From Loripinus fragilis (taxonomy: Eukaryota > Mollusca > Bivalvia > Lucinida > Lucinidae), in the NCBI GenBank assembly GCA_964019695.1, contig OZ026520.1:24752130-24816129 (forward strand): 64,000 bases of DNA. The letters are read 5' to 3'. The position numbers were made by a program, and so were the translations under genes. The notes below the pieces were generated by a model. That model worked only from the letters and a program-made list of their open reading frames with translations. It was not told where the DNA came from and did not search any database. Within the stretch, counting starts at the first letter, position 1. Each line of letters begins with the position of its first letter. This document shows, in pieces, positions 46,310 through 57,544 of the stretch.

Positions 46310-46745
46310 CCTTTTTGGTTCCGGCAGGATTCATACACAGAACTGCTGCGTGACAGTTGACCACTCTAACCATGTTGCTAAAGAGTTAACGCAACAGCTA
46401 GGGTGTTAGGAATGGCACTGTCACTACACTCTTCCCCCTTTTATTTCTTGAGAGCCGAGCATCAACCGTTCATAGACATACTGTTTCTGTAGGGAAATGA
46501 GGAGCCCTGGTGGCTCATGTTCCCCCCTCTGTAATCTTCTCAAAAACTCTGTGACTTCCGGTGTGATATGAGACTATGATTATGACTATGAGAGATACAA
46601 TGGAGTATAGTCTGCTACCACTCCCAGAGGCCTTACCGAATTACTTCAGACACCATTAAAGCAGTTCCAAAGGGGAAAATCTTTTGGGTCCTGCATGATT
46701 CAAACCCAGAACTCCTGCATGACAGTCGACCACTCTCTAACTACA
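46310..46745 (-). repeat. Two tRNA-like SINE units in RAD52 intron 1
   Basis: About 46310-46385 and 46665-46745 on the minus strand. Each has GTTAGAG-GTGGTC-ACTGTCA-GCA (A-box side) and GGGTTTGAATCATG-type B box (second unit). 46390-46660 between them has no recognised gene. Confidence 0.45.
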
Positions 46746-47197
46746 ATGATTTTATTGGGATTGTGGAAAGCTACCTTTTCCTTCACATTTGGGAAAATAT
46801 ATCATAAAGAATTGAGAAAATAAGTACTAAAATACATGAAATTGGGAAAATAAAGGCCATTTTTGGATTGGGAATAGTGGGGGACTTGACCCAGATTCCT
46901 TGTGAGAGAGTGTATGATGTGATGCGTGACAAGTTAAGCTTTATGGTTTTCATTTATTCTACGTTAAATGGTTAAACTATGAAAATACAATGTCCCATGC
47001 TTGTAAAATATTCTTATTGCATGATATGTTACTTTAAGGCATTAGATTTTGTATAACTTATCTTATATCTGTTTGAGATTTCTTACATAAAAAAGTTTAG
47101 ATTATGAGTATTAAAATGTAGTTTTTGAATAGACTATGCTTCTAAATCTACCAAATTCTCCTGTCCCTGGTTTACTCTCTTCAAAAGTAGTTATTTT

Positions 47198-48740
47198 CAG
47201 GGTTCCCACGAGCACTGGAAAATCACATAAAAATGTTCCATGCATGGAAAAATCATGGAATTTGAAAAAAACCGAAAAATCATGGAAAATTCATGGAATT
47301 TTGTGAAATAATTTGTGTATTTGACTGCTTGTTTTCTGGCTACTGGTGATTTAAGTTTTTATTTTTGTTTCAAAATGCATATTTGGTCCACAACAGGGCC
47401 TGCACTTGTTGTGCCTGATATTTTCTAGTAAGATACATGTACCCTTAAAAATGTATGCAATTTAGGCATGTCAGAAGTATTCGTTTATTTGTATATAAGG
47501 TCTATCCAAAAGATAATCATAGGTTTTTAAATGGAATGTAAAAGCCACATTGAATCTTTTGACCTATCAGATTCTTAATTTGCAGGATAAATCATATAAA
47601 ACAGGTATTCAAGCGAGTCCTTATCTTTGCTTTATCTCCTTTTTATATCTTGATTTATATGTTCTATGAGATGATGCATGGATAAATTAGGGGTCTTTCA
47701 TGCAAACCAAAATCTATGTGTCTTGATCCACATCTGAACTAAGGATGAGGTAGGCGTCGTGAAACCAGTTTAAGCCCTCCAGTAAAATAGTTTTACTGAC
47801 CGTTTCAAGGCGGTACTTCTTTTGTGGATCATTGTGTTGTTTATGTCTTGTGATTGTCATACTTTTGCGTCTGTTCATTGCTGCCTTGTGGTCACCTGCT
47901 GGGAAAAAACTGACCTCTTGGCTCTTGTTTGTGATGTTTATTGTGGTTTTGTTACTTTCCCATGTGATATCCTGGGTCAGGTGTGTTACTTGATTGTATC
48001 AATTCCTGATCTTTGCCTTCTTTCTGACTTTTAATATCCTAACTTTCTCACTTAAAATGTCATTTATGCAATAAAGTCATCAAAAAAATCTCCCCACTCC
48101 CTTTACTCGCTCAGATTTCTCAATAATTAAACTTTTTTGGGGGTAAATTACCACTCAATTTCTCACATTGAAGTTTTCAGCTGCAAAAGTCATTCTGTTT
48201 TTGGATGATTTATCCTGCTTATTTTGATATATTATCATTAATTTAATGACTCATTGTTATGAATTATTGGTTTGAAAAAGCCCTTCAGTCCCTACCTTTT
48301 ACATTGGATAATCCCTACTTTTTCAAAAAAAATTATCCTTACTTTTTCCCTACTTTTTTGTGGAAGGGCACCTGAAAACCTGAATACAAAATATATCATC
48401 ATAAAACTTTTGGAGCCATTTCAATTCATTCATTCAGGTACATGTAGTATGGTGTTTCTGATTTTAAAATTGGCCATATAAGTGACCTTTTCGGCTAGTT
48501 ATTGGGAAAAAGATATAGAATGATGAATTATTGAAAGAAATATTGAAAAAATATAAGAAAGACATGTTCAAATAACAGTTAGTTACAATTATGCTCAATG
48601 TGGTAAAGAATACTGAGGATGCTGCGAAGAGGGGAGGTTGGATGCCGCACGTTAAATGATCATGGAAATTACATTGTTGATCATGGATTAATCATGGAAA
48701 AATCATTGAATTTTGTTTTTGAATTTCTGTGGGAACCCTG
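47198..48740. mobile_element. CAGG-ended non-autonomous DNA element with 6-bp TSD
   Basis: TIRs CAGGGTTCCCACGAGC / CTGTGGGAACCCTG, with TATTTT on both sides (47192-47197, 48741-48746). Ends iterate ATGGAAAAATCATGGAATTT. A copy of the GGTTTAAGCCCTCCAGT repeat (47744-48030) is nested inside. Confidence 0.7.
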
Positions 48741-51334
48741 TATTTTATAGGCCCATTTACATGTATTTTTTCAAAAAAAATTTTTTGCATAAACCTAAGA
48801 TACGATTAAATACACTGCTGGTACTCTTTACCTGTTTCAGATATCGATTTTTTATGAAAAATAATTTTAACTTGTCCCAATTTTTAAAGTAAGATACATT
48901 ACAGTCTATTTCTGGGTCATAGCATTTCCAAATTCTGTTTATTTTTTGTATGCAACTGATTATTTTAGATGCAAATATCAGAATAAAAGATTTAAACCAC
49001 AAAACCACACTGTGATCTATCTTATTTGAAAAAATACAAAGGTTTCATCCAGAATACAAAAACGCCAAAATCTTTGGTAAGATATGTGACAGTTTTTTTA
49101 GAGTGCACTTCATTTTTTTTATAAAGCTTTACCCTAACCCCTGCCCCCAAAATACTGCCGATGTTTCCTTAAGGGAAAGTAATATAGCTTACCTGGAAAA
49201 CTACATTGTAGTTAAACCTGGCTAAAATGGATTTAAACATTTTATTGGAATAAGATACTTAAAAATAAGATATGTTACGCTCGATTAGAAGGCTGCATCT
49301 CTATGCTGATAAATCAAGTGTACCCCTGTTTGCACATGTGCTATGTTATTTATATTGTCAGTGGAAGCACCAGGCACTATTTTTTACTCATAGCTTAAGG
49401 CTATGAAGCAGGACAATTTGACTCTTTTGAATTTTACAAAATCACAGATCTTTGAGAAACAAAGGTACAATATTGTTGAAAATATTATATTATACAATAT
49501 GAAACATTTGAGTTTTGAAACTATTTGAAATATGAAATTCTAAAAAACAATTAGCCAAACAAATGACCTTTTGGTCAATTTGAAAAAAGAAAACATTGCC
49601 TACAACGGATCCTTTCAGCGTAACATATTTTATGAAAAGTCAAATATCTTATTGAAAACAAATAGGAAATATTTTGTCATAGCAAGAATTAATCAGTCAT
49701 ATTTTGTTATAAAATTGAATTAACAGCACATGTGAATATTTTATTTCAAGCAATAGTATACTGGGCTCTTTGAGTTCAGATTATTTTGCATAACGTATCT
49801 TATGTTTTTGTAACGTATATTATGAAATAAGCTTTTCCTGTCATCTGAAGTCACAACTTAGGATAATATTGACGCAAAAGATGTTATGGCTGGTTAAAAG
49901 TGATATTGTGTTTTGTCACAATATTTCCTTGTCAGTGAAATGGAAATAACCCAATTTCTTCATATGAATCATGCGTATTTCATGTTAGTTTTTAAAGAGT
50001 GTAAAATAGGCTATTCAAATGTAATTGCAAATGTAACGCAACGTCTGATTTGATAATGTTAATTTGCGACTCATGGTGAAGTTCTGTGTAGTATTTTCAA
50101 ACATGTTGCAACTGGAAAGTGTCAGCATCAGTTTAGGGTATCAAAATCTGGTATTGAAATAATCATAGCTACATTTGAGCTAAAAGCATAAGATATGTTA
50201 CAATCCCTTTGTAGACACTAGACAGGAATGACCATTGGAATGATTGGTTTAATTGTTTGCCTTTGGATAGTTTAATAACTTTTTATGAATTAGTTTGTGA
50301 TTGTTCTGATTCACAAGGATAACTGATGATATTTTACATCATTTTCCATAAATACCGCTTTCACTCTGCAATTATGCACCCTTTCTGTATTATGTGCTCT
50401 GCTGGTTTTGAATTGATTATTTTAATATATATAGGATACTCATTTCTTATTAGTTATTGTACTAGACTCACTACTTGTAAATTTAATCAAACAGGATGAT
50501 GCAGGGTATGTCATAAAGTGGATGTATATTGCATAAACAGATAAGACTCCATATGTGTAAAATACGTTACAAAATGGTCTGTTTTTCAGAGTGCTTATTG
50601 AGATTATATAGAATGCATAGTGTGTATGAAACCAAATTGATATAAACATATAACATTGCAACTTAGAAATTATACAAAAATGTCATGTGTTAAAAGGGAT
50701 ATTTGATTTTTATCAATTAAAAAAGAGAAAATGTTGATAAGAAATAGAGTTTCTTTCAATTTGACCTTGAATATTCTTGCGCAGTATCACAAGATGAAGA
50801 CCACTATTGTTAAACACTTATTATATAGCTATTCATTATTCCTAAGGGTATATAAAACACATAGTTTGCATTCTCTAATATTTAACTACACTGAACATTT
50901 TATCCTTATAAATATTGTAACATATCGTACGTTTTGTAAATAGCTCTGCACACCTGTTTACTTCAATATTTTTCTTTCAAAAAAGCTTTATTTGGGTACA
51001 CTGAAGTTTGTTTTAATACGTATATTAAAACGTTATTTTATCAGATACAAACTTCATATATCAAATCTAAAGTACTCGGTTTTCAACTTTTCTGATTTCA
51101 CGATTTGCCAAGTTATTGTAGAATGAATGTTTTGGCTTCATTTAAAATGGGAGTGTGATCACCTGTCTTAAGTGGCTAACTACTTCCATTTTCTAAGTTG
51201 AAAAGATTTGTAATCTACTTTGTTCGTTCAGGCTGTCAATTTTGACATTAGCATAGTTAAACACAAACCGCAAGACATGGCAAATGTTAGTGCATGAAAA
51301 ATATGTAACTTTTGTTTTGTACTATTTTTTGAAG

Positions 51335-51585
51335 ATTAGCCCTTAAAGCACCAAGAAAAAAATCCATCTGAAAATGTCGTCTGCTGAAGTTGTCCGCTGC
51401 AAATAATTGCCTAACATTACTGACAAATTAAGTATAGAAGCAAACAGTGTGGACCCAGAACAGACTGCTCCTATAGGAGCAGTCTGATCTGGGTCCACAC
51501 TGTTTGCCATAGAGGCTTCTTAAACATTTCATCAAACGAGAAAAGCAGACAACTTTTGCTGTGATTAGCGCATTAAGGGTTATTA
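51335..51585. mobile_element. CCCTTAAAGC-ended hairpin MITE at the RAD52 exon 2 acceptor
   Basis: TIRs CCCTTAAAGC / GCATTAAGGG. The central hairpin is GCAAACAGTGTGGACCCAGA with inverse, around CTCCTATAGGAG. It ends about 10 nt before the acceptor tract, so the polypyrimidine region borders transposon sequence. Confidence 0.6.
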
Positions 51586-51595
51586 TTTGTTGCAG

Positions 51596-51697
51596 GTAGA
51601 ATTCACAGCAGAAGAGCACGCAGCAATACAGAATGCACTTCGTCAAAGACTTGGACCAGAGTTCATCAGCCAGAGAGCTGGAGCAGGCGGTCAAAAA
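51596..51697 (+). CDS. RAD52: RAD52, second coding exon (residues 10-43)
   Basis: This exon starts the conserved Rad52/Rad22 DNA-annealing domain, which forms an oligomeric ring that anneals complementary single strands in recombination repair. It reads [20 protein letters not shown], then [14 protein letters not shown]. Arg36 corresponds to human Arg55, part of the inner DNA-binding groove. Acceptor TTATTTGTTGCAG is strong. The donor AAA|GTCAGC is weak, but the join to the next exon reproduces the family order (GGQK-LAYIEG; human GGQKVCYIEG). Confidence 0.94.
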
Positions 51698-51723
51698 GTC
51701 AGCAGCCACATTTAGTATATACA

Positions 51724-52885
51724 TATGGGCCTCGTCTTGAGAAAACCTGTCTTGGGGGTTTCGACAAAGCGAGTTTCAAACCAGTCTCCTCAGCTATAGA
51801 GAGTAGCTAGAAAATTCGAATTTCACATGTAGCAAGTTTACATATGATTCTTTCCAAATAGCGAATAACAAAGGGGCTGATCAGACTGCACGGATATATA
51901 TGGGCCTTGGCATGAGAAAACCAGTCTTAGGGGTTTGCATACAACAAATTGGCAAAGCAGTCTGCCCCTTCGTGCAGTCTGGTCTGCACTTTTGTTATTT
52001 GCTTACCGTAAAATGGAATATTTTCGCGTTTTTGCCTCAAAAACATGAGGATAAATATTCGCGGTTTTTAAGTTTCGCGGTCTTTTGTACCCGCGAAAAC
52101 TATAACTGCAAGTTAAATGTCCTGATGTATGCGTTTAGTTGGTCATTTCCAGTGGTTGAAACCGTGCTTTCCGTATTTCATCTGGAAGATGAATCGTAGT
52201 TTTTCGTTGATTTTAAGTTGTACCTAGTGCATAGAATGCGGTACATTTTATGTGTCGACTTTAACTGACAATCCAATGACATTGTCTTTTTTCTCTCCAA
52301 AAACAATCACTTTTTAGTACACATTATTTAATAATTATGTGAATACGCTTGAAAGTAAACTATAGATATTTTGCAAAATATGTGAACACATACTGACTAT
52401 CACTGGTCCAAGTCTGAATAAATGATCAGGTTATTTAAGGATAATTAATCAATTATCTTTCCATCTATTGTGTAACGGTCGAACGCTCACAAGCATGGCT
52501 TTGATTGATCTATCCATGTTCAATGAACAGTAAACATGTATCTTGACCTGTAAACTATGCTGGTCAGTCTATGAAAAACGGTGTTTTATGAACCCAACGA
52601 ATGCACAATTATTGTTCTGTATAAAGGCAAATAAACAATTGGTCAAACTTGGAAAATATTTCGCGGATTTTAATTTTCGCGGTTCACGACTTACCGCGAA
52701 ATACTGCGAAAATTTGACGACGCGTAAATTTCCCATATTACGGTATTTGGGAAGTATCATATCTAGACTTGCTTTGAGCGAAATTTCAATATTCTATCTT
52801 ATCTCTGTAGCTGAGCAGGCTGGTTTGAATCTAACTTTCTCAGAAACCCTGAAGACAGGTATTCTCTCAACGAGGCCCATAATAG
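51724..52885. mobile_element. GGGCCTCGT-ended MITE with inner TACCGTAA element
   Basis: Outer TIRs ATATGGGCCTCGTCTTGAGA then AAACCTGTCTT, inverse at 52845-52885. The inner element (52005-52744) has ends TACCGTAAAATGG / CCATATTACGGTA and iterated TTTTCGCGGT words. 52765-52870 matches 34080-34180 in the GTGCGTACAG element. Confidence 0.6.
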
Positions 52886-53174
52886 TGATAGTTTTTTTTG
52901 TTTCGATTTCTTTTTAGAAAAAGACATTATCGTGGATCAGATTTTAATTATTGATCAATTGTTAAAAATAGCCAGTCTTTTCATCACTTTCTAAATAATC
53001 AGCAGAAGGTGATATACATTTAGAGGATCTAACATGAGTGCTCATGTTTTATTGAATTTATTAAATGAGTGGGGGATAGGCTTGCTTTTTAAATGTTGTC
53101 TAAAAATAGAAAATGATGTCATGATCTAAAATAGCAGACTAGTATCCATTACCTACTTATGCAATGTATTTACC

Positions 53175-53360
53175 TGTATTAAGCGGCCGCTCAAAAAGAA
53201 GACCAAATATTGGTTTTCAAGACCAATCATCGCTTAATGCAGGTCAAAAGTATTGCAGAATGCTCCAAGGAGAGCATTCTGCAATACTTTTGACCTTCAT
53301 TAACATACCATTTGTCTTTAAGACCTTTGTTTTGTCTATTTTTAGTGGCCGTTTTTTCTT
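53175..53360. mobile_element. MITE with 25-nt perfect hairpin
   Basis: Central perfect arms 53241-53265 and 53272-53296 (AGGTCAAAAGTATTGCAGAA and on), 6-nt loop, inside weaker outer inverted repeats (AAGCGGCCGCTCAAAAA / TTTTTAGTGGCCGT). Confidence 0.6.
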
Positions 53361-53399
53361 TCAATATACATAATTATATTGTTTTACATCCACATGTTT

Positions 53400-53655
53400 C
53401 TTACCTGTTCTGTTCTAGTTTGGCTTCAACTTCAAATTTTGCCGGTGTATAGGTCGTATGATATAGATGATACTGGGCAACGTTTGTGTGTGTCCTTGAC
53501 CTATGGTCATTGTCAAAGGTGAAATAATGTTCTTTCTTGTAAATGCATCTCCTCCTAAACGGTTGGACATAGCAACTTCAAACTTTGCAGATGCTTTGGT
53601 TAGATAAAAAGCGGGTATTTGCGATGGTGTACCATCGACTGAACATGAAGTCTAA
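53400..53655 (+). mobile_element. Helitron-like 3' end (same family as 13947-16290)
   Basis: A core unit with TAAATGCATCTCCTCCTAAA and AACTTCAAACTTTGCAG, then hairpin GATGGTGTACCATC and a CTAA end. Confidence 0.6.
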
Positions 53656-53758
53656 TTTTTTTTTATTTTAAAGAAAAATACTGGCATATATCAAGTAAGC
53701 TGGTTCTAAATTTGATTCCTATTTCATCAAGAGGCTCAAATTTTCCTTTCTTTTTCAG

Positions 53759-53852
53759 CTGGCATACATTGAAGGATGGAGATTGGTGAACTTGGCTAAT
53801 GAAATGTTTGGCTTCAATGGTTGGTCACATTCTGTCACCCATCAAACAATTG
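53759..53852 (+). CDS. RAD52: RAD52, third coding exon (residues 44-74 plus 1 nt)
   Basis: Reads [20 protein letters not shown], then [11 protein letters not shown], a near-perfect match to the family core ([20 protein letters not shown] in human). Tyr46 corresponds to human Tyr65 of the DNA groove. Trp50 replaces the vertebrate His; yeast Rad52, as I recall it, also has Trp here, so it is probably ancestral. Acceptor TTTCTTTTTCAG and donor ATTG|GTGAGT leave one base that completes an Asp codon with the next exon. Confidence 0.96.
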
Positions 53853-54029
53853 GTGAGTATTGTTTTATTCTTGAGAAGTTTTCTGTGTATATGTAGTTTG
53901 TGAAAGTCACAAGATATTGTTTGCTGGTGAGGTACATATATCATAATGTTTTTATAATCTTTGTCTAAGGCTGTTTTTATAATCTTTGTTAGTTTTTTTT
54001 AATTTCAGCATTCAATAATACTTATCACT

Positions 54030-54255
54030 AATTTTGTTGTCTGCTTCTCTGGTCTTCTTATGTTCCTAGGTAGCCTATATTGCAAACATCATGAACCCAG
54101 ATCAGGCTGCTCCCTTGGGAGCAGTCTGATCAGGGTTCATAGTGTTTGCTTCCATGAAAAATCTAGTCTAAAGGACACTGGAATATATGCAGCAGATGTA
54201 AAAAGCAGACATCATTTTCAGGACAAAAAATAGTGGCAGGAAAAGGGTTAAAAAA
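54030..54255. repeat. Hairpin MITE of the AGATCAGGCTGCTCC core class
   Basis: GAACCCAGATCAGGCTGCTC paired with GAGCAGTCTGATCAGGGTTC around CCTTGG. Outer TTGTCTGCTTC / AAAAGCAGACA. Confidence 0.6.
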
Positions 54256-54819
54256 ATTCTCTAATTTTAATGTTTTAATTTTATTTTGTTTTATTTGCTT
54301 TGGAAAAAAACAGGGAAAAGAGTACAGGTAAAATTATAATCTGAAAGCATAATATAGGTGCACTGATTTATCTGCATAGATGCACAGGTGTATCTTGGCA
54401 TTTGCTGTCCATTTTGGCATTAAGTGTGTTGTAGGTTTTTGATCAAATCTAGAGTACAATGGGTTGAAACCAGCTAAAATCAATAAATGGGCACTTCAGA
54501 GGTTAGTTCAACAATGCGAGTGCTTGCCAGAGCTTGATGTATTGGTGCACGGCTTTACACATTTCGAATAAAGCTAGGTAAAAGTAGAATGAGAGCCTAC
54601 GAGCGCTCGCATTGTTGAACTCCCCTCAGATTGTATCAAATCCATAGGTGGGTCAAATTCATCTAGACAAGTTCAAGCTATTGAAGTTCAACTGTATGTT
54701 GTATTTTGGCATACAGAAGCTATTCACAGAAATTAAAATGACCACTTAACAGGCACTGCTCACTTGATAATAACAAGTTGACTTCATTGCTAGAGGGCAG
54801 ATTTTCTGAAACATTGCTT

Positions 54820-57125
54820 CGATTGGGAGAGTTTGATGTCATTTGTAACAGAGTTATGGCCCTTGATTTGTCAGAATTTAGTTTCCACTCAATATCTTGG
54901 GAACAAATTGACAGAATTGGACCAAACTTAATATAAATACAGGTTATTATATGGCCGAGAAGTGCCTCTAGGTCATATTGGCACTTGGGTAGCAATATCG
55001 GCCCAAGGGCCTATATGGCTAGCCAGTGCCAATATGACCTAGAGGCACACATCGACCATATCATAACCTTTTTATTACATCCGAGTAAATTCGTTTCTCT
55101 CAGTTGTTTGCCTTTTTAAACCAGTGAGACCAAAAAATTGGCGTTATGAAAATTGCAACAAAGAGCGTGACATAGAAAATGACGTCATACGAAAGGCATT
55201 GTTTACATTGTCATTGATGACGAGACATTTCAACGGACTTTTGTCAATAAAACAACTAAAGACAGCCTTAAGAGTAGCATTCATGCATATCCAGATACGT
55301 GGTAATACAGGTATATCTTTCTTCTTTCGCTGTATTTCATAGAGAGTCAACTTTTCCCCGAAAAGTGTGTTTTATTTGAAGAGCTAACAGGAACTTAACG
55401 ATCTTATCGATCCGAACCAGCTTGACTCAATATCAACCTCAGGGCTAGTTATTTGTTTGTTTTACCAAAACTGGCAAAAAAAGAGTAACAGTTCCGTGTG
55501 TAATGCCCCATTCTCTATAGTTCTGGCATTTCGCTTTTTTATGGTCCAAATCGCGTGGAAAATACAATGGCAAACAAAGTCACAAAACGATTCTAAAATC
55601 TACTCAGTCATGTTGCAAAACGAGTAGAATCGAAAAATTGCATGCTATCTATACGTCATTACTATGAGGCAGTGCCTAAAATCCATAATGATACCTCAAT
55701 ATGGATTTTTTGCATCGTCATGTGACTGTGCCATTATGGATTCAGTCAAATTGAAAATATTACCGAGTGCTAATTGTAATTTTACTATGTCAAATGTAGA
55801 AGGCATGTAATAATCATTTTTATTACATGCCTTCTACATTTTACATAGTAAAATTGCCGTTAGCGCTCGGTAATATTTTCAATTGGACTGACCCCATAAT
55901 GGCACAGTCACATACGATGCCAAAAATCCGTTTCGGGCCTCAATATGGATTTTTGGCATGTCCTCATAGTGATGACGTATAAAAATTGTGCACTTTTTCG
56001 ATTAGAACTAGGCTAGGCTATTCGTTTCAACATTGCCAAGTAGATTTTAGAATCATAATGAGACCCCGTTTTCCGATGTATTTTAAGCTCGATTCGGGCC
56101 ATAAAATAGCGAAATGCCAGAAGAATAAAGAATGGGACATTAGAACATGGAACAGTTAGGCTTTTCGCCAGTTTCGGTTAAACAAACACAATGGCTAGCC
56201 CTGAGGCTGGTAAAGTACACGGGTGTCAAGCTGATGGATGATCGACCTACTGGGATCGTTTTAAGTTCCTGTCAGCTCTTCAAATAAAATATTTTCGGAA
56301 AAAGTTGATTTTCTATGAAAGGTATACCACAATCTAGAAATACATGAATGCTTATCTTAAGGCTGCCTCTGATTGTTTTATTGACAAAAGTCTTTTGAAA
56401 TGTCTTGTCGCCAATGACAATGTAAACAATGCTTATCTTATGACGTCATTGATCTATGTCACACTTTAAGTTGATGCAAATTTCATCACGTCAGTTTTTC
56501 AGCCTCACTATCTCACCGGCGCAACAGAGATTGAATTTGCGCGGATGTAAGATAAAGGTTATAATATGGCCAAGGTGTGCCTCTAGGTCATATTGGCACT
56601 GGATAGCCATATCGGCCCTCGGGCCGATATGGCTATCTAGTGCCAATATGACCTAGACGCACACCTCGGCCATATGATAACCTGTATATATTGACAAGAT
56701 CTAGGTTGGGATTGTTACCTGTTATTTTTTGCAAATTTGTAACAGAGTAATGGCCCTCGATTTGGGTTCAAATTCCATTTCCTCTAAATATCTTGAGAAA
56801 GAATTGACAGAATTTCAACAAATTTTATATACGCATTGATATTGACAAGATCTAGGTTGCCATTGTTTGCTGTCTTTTTTTGTTTTATTTGTAACAGAGT
56901 TTTGGGCTTTTGGCCACTGATTTATGTCAGAATTTTGTTTCCACTCAATATCTGGATAAAACAAATGGATAGAATTTAGCCAAATGTTATATATGCATTG
57001 GTATTGACAAGATATAAGTTGGGATTGTTACATGTTATTTTTTGCTTATTTGTAACAGAGTTATGGCCCTTGATTGATGTCAGAATTATGTTCCTGCTCA
57101 ATGTCTTTAGATTTTCCTGCTCAAC
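54820..57125 (+). repeat. Degenerate tandem core units flanking the foldback
   Basis: About four units of about 150 bp with TTTGTAACAGAGTTATGGCC, CTTGATTTGTCAGAATT and TTGACAAGATCTAGGTTG, at 54820-54935 and 56690-57125. Probably the core of a Helitron-like element. Confidence 0.55.
54939..56684. mobile_element. 1.75 kb giant inverted repeat (foldback element)
   Basis: Arms of about 860 bp face each other around a centre near 55815. Terminal sub-palindromes built on GTGCCTCTAGGTCATATTGG and its inverse occur at both ends (54950-55055, 56565-56670). Paired inner landmarks include ATGACGTCAT (55180, 56440), GACAGCCTTAAG / CTTAAGGCTGCC and TAGAAGGCATGTAATAA / TTATTACATGCCTTCTA at the centre. No long ORF. 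It is inserted in Helitron-like core units; no clean target duplication seen. Confidence 0.8.
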
Positions 57126-57169
57126 ATCTTTAGAACTTGGCCTTTTTACTGCATGAAAAGGGCTGCAGC

Positions 57170-57440
57170 GGGGCTATAGTCAGATTGTCTGACATTTCTA
57201 GTTCTTTCCTTGCCAACTGCGACTTGTTGTCTACTGATAACCTTTTCAAACAGTTTGGACCCAGATCAGGACCGACACTATGTCAGTCCTGATCTGGATC
57301 CATGTCGGTCCTGATCTGGATCCAAACTATTTGATACTCAGATAGTGTTCTTGAAAGAAATTTTTGAAAAAAAAATCAACTTTAAAAAAAGTCAGCAGAC
57401 GACAAAAAAAGCATGAAAAATTACCCAGCAGCAAAGAGTT
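57170..57440. repeat. Hairpin MITE of the AGATCAGG core class
   Basis: AAACAGTTTGGACCCAGATC, GTCAGTCCTGATCTGGATCC (the latter twice), outer GTTGTCTACTGATAA / GTCAGCAGACGACAA. It ends 36 nt before the exon 4 boundary. Confidence 0.6.
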
Positions 57441-57476
57441 TAGAAAAAATTTGACTTTATGTTGTTTTTTCTTTAG

Positions 57477-57544
57477 ATTTTGTCGATCATTACAATGGAA
57501 GGTACTATGTTGGCGTGAGTGCCTTTGTTAAAGTTGTTTTAAAG
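57477..57544 (+). CDS. RAD52: RAD52, fourth coding exon (residues 75-97)
   Basis: Starts with two bases finishing the Asp codon and reads DFVDHYNGRYYVGVSAFVKV, then VLK, matching human [23 protein letters not shown]. Arg83 stands where human has Lys102, a basic residue of the outer DNA-binding site. Acceptor TTTTTTCTTTAG and donor AAG|GTAAGT are strong. It exits in phase 0. Confidence 0.96.

Larger units (their letters stand above)
46032..51595 (+). other. RAD52 intron 1 (5564 nt)
   Basis: Contains two tRNA-like minus-strand units (about 46310-46385 and 46665-46745), a CAGG-ended element (47198-48740) with a nested 0.29-kb repeat, and a hairpin MITE abutting the acceptor (51335-51585). The stretch 48750-51330 is AT-rich with repeated short words such as TAAGATA and ACATGT but nothing I can classify. 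Confidence 0.7.
51698..53758 (+). other. RAD52 intron 2 (2061 nt)
   Basis: Nearly filled by nested repeats: an outer MITE with TIRs of about 40 bp (51724-52885), an inner TACCGTAA-ended element (52005-52744), a hairpin MITE (53175-53360) and a Helitron-like 3' end (53400-53655). Confidence 0.7.
53853..57476 (+). other. RAD52 intron 3 (3624 nt)
   Basis: Holds a hairpin MITE (about 54030-54255), an inverted pair around 54495-54625, a giant inverted repeat (54939-56684) inserted in Helitron-like tandem units (54820-57125), and another hairpin MITE (57170-57440) next to the acceptor. Confidence 0.75.
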
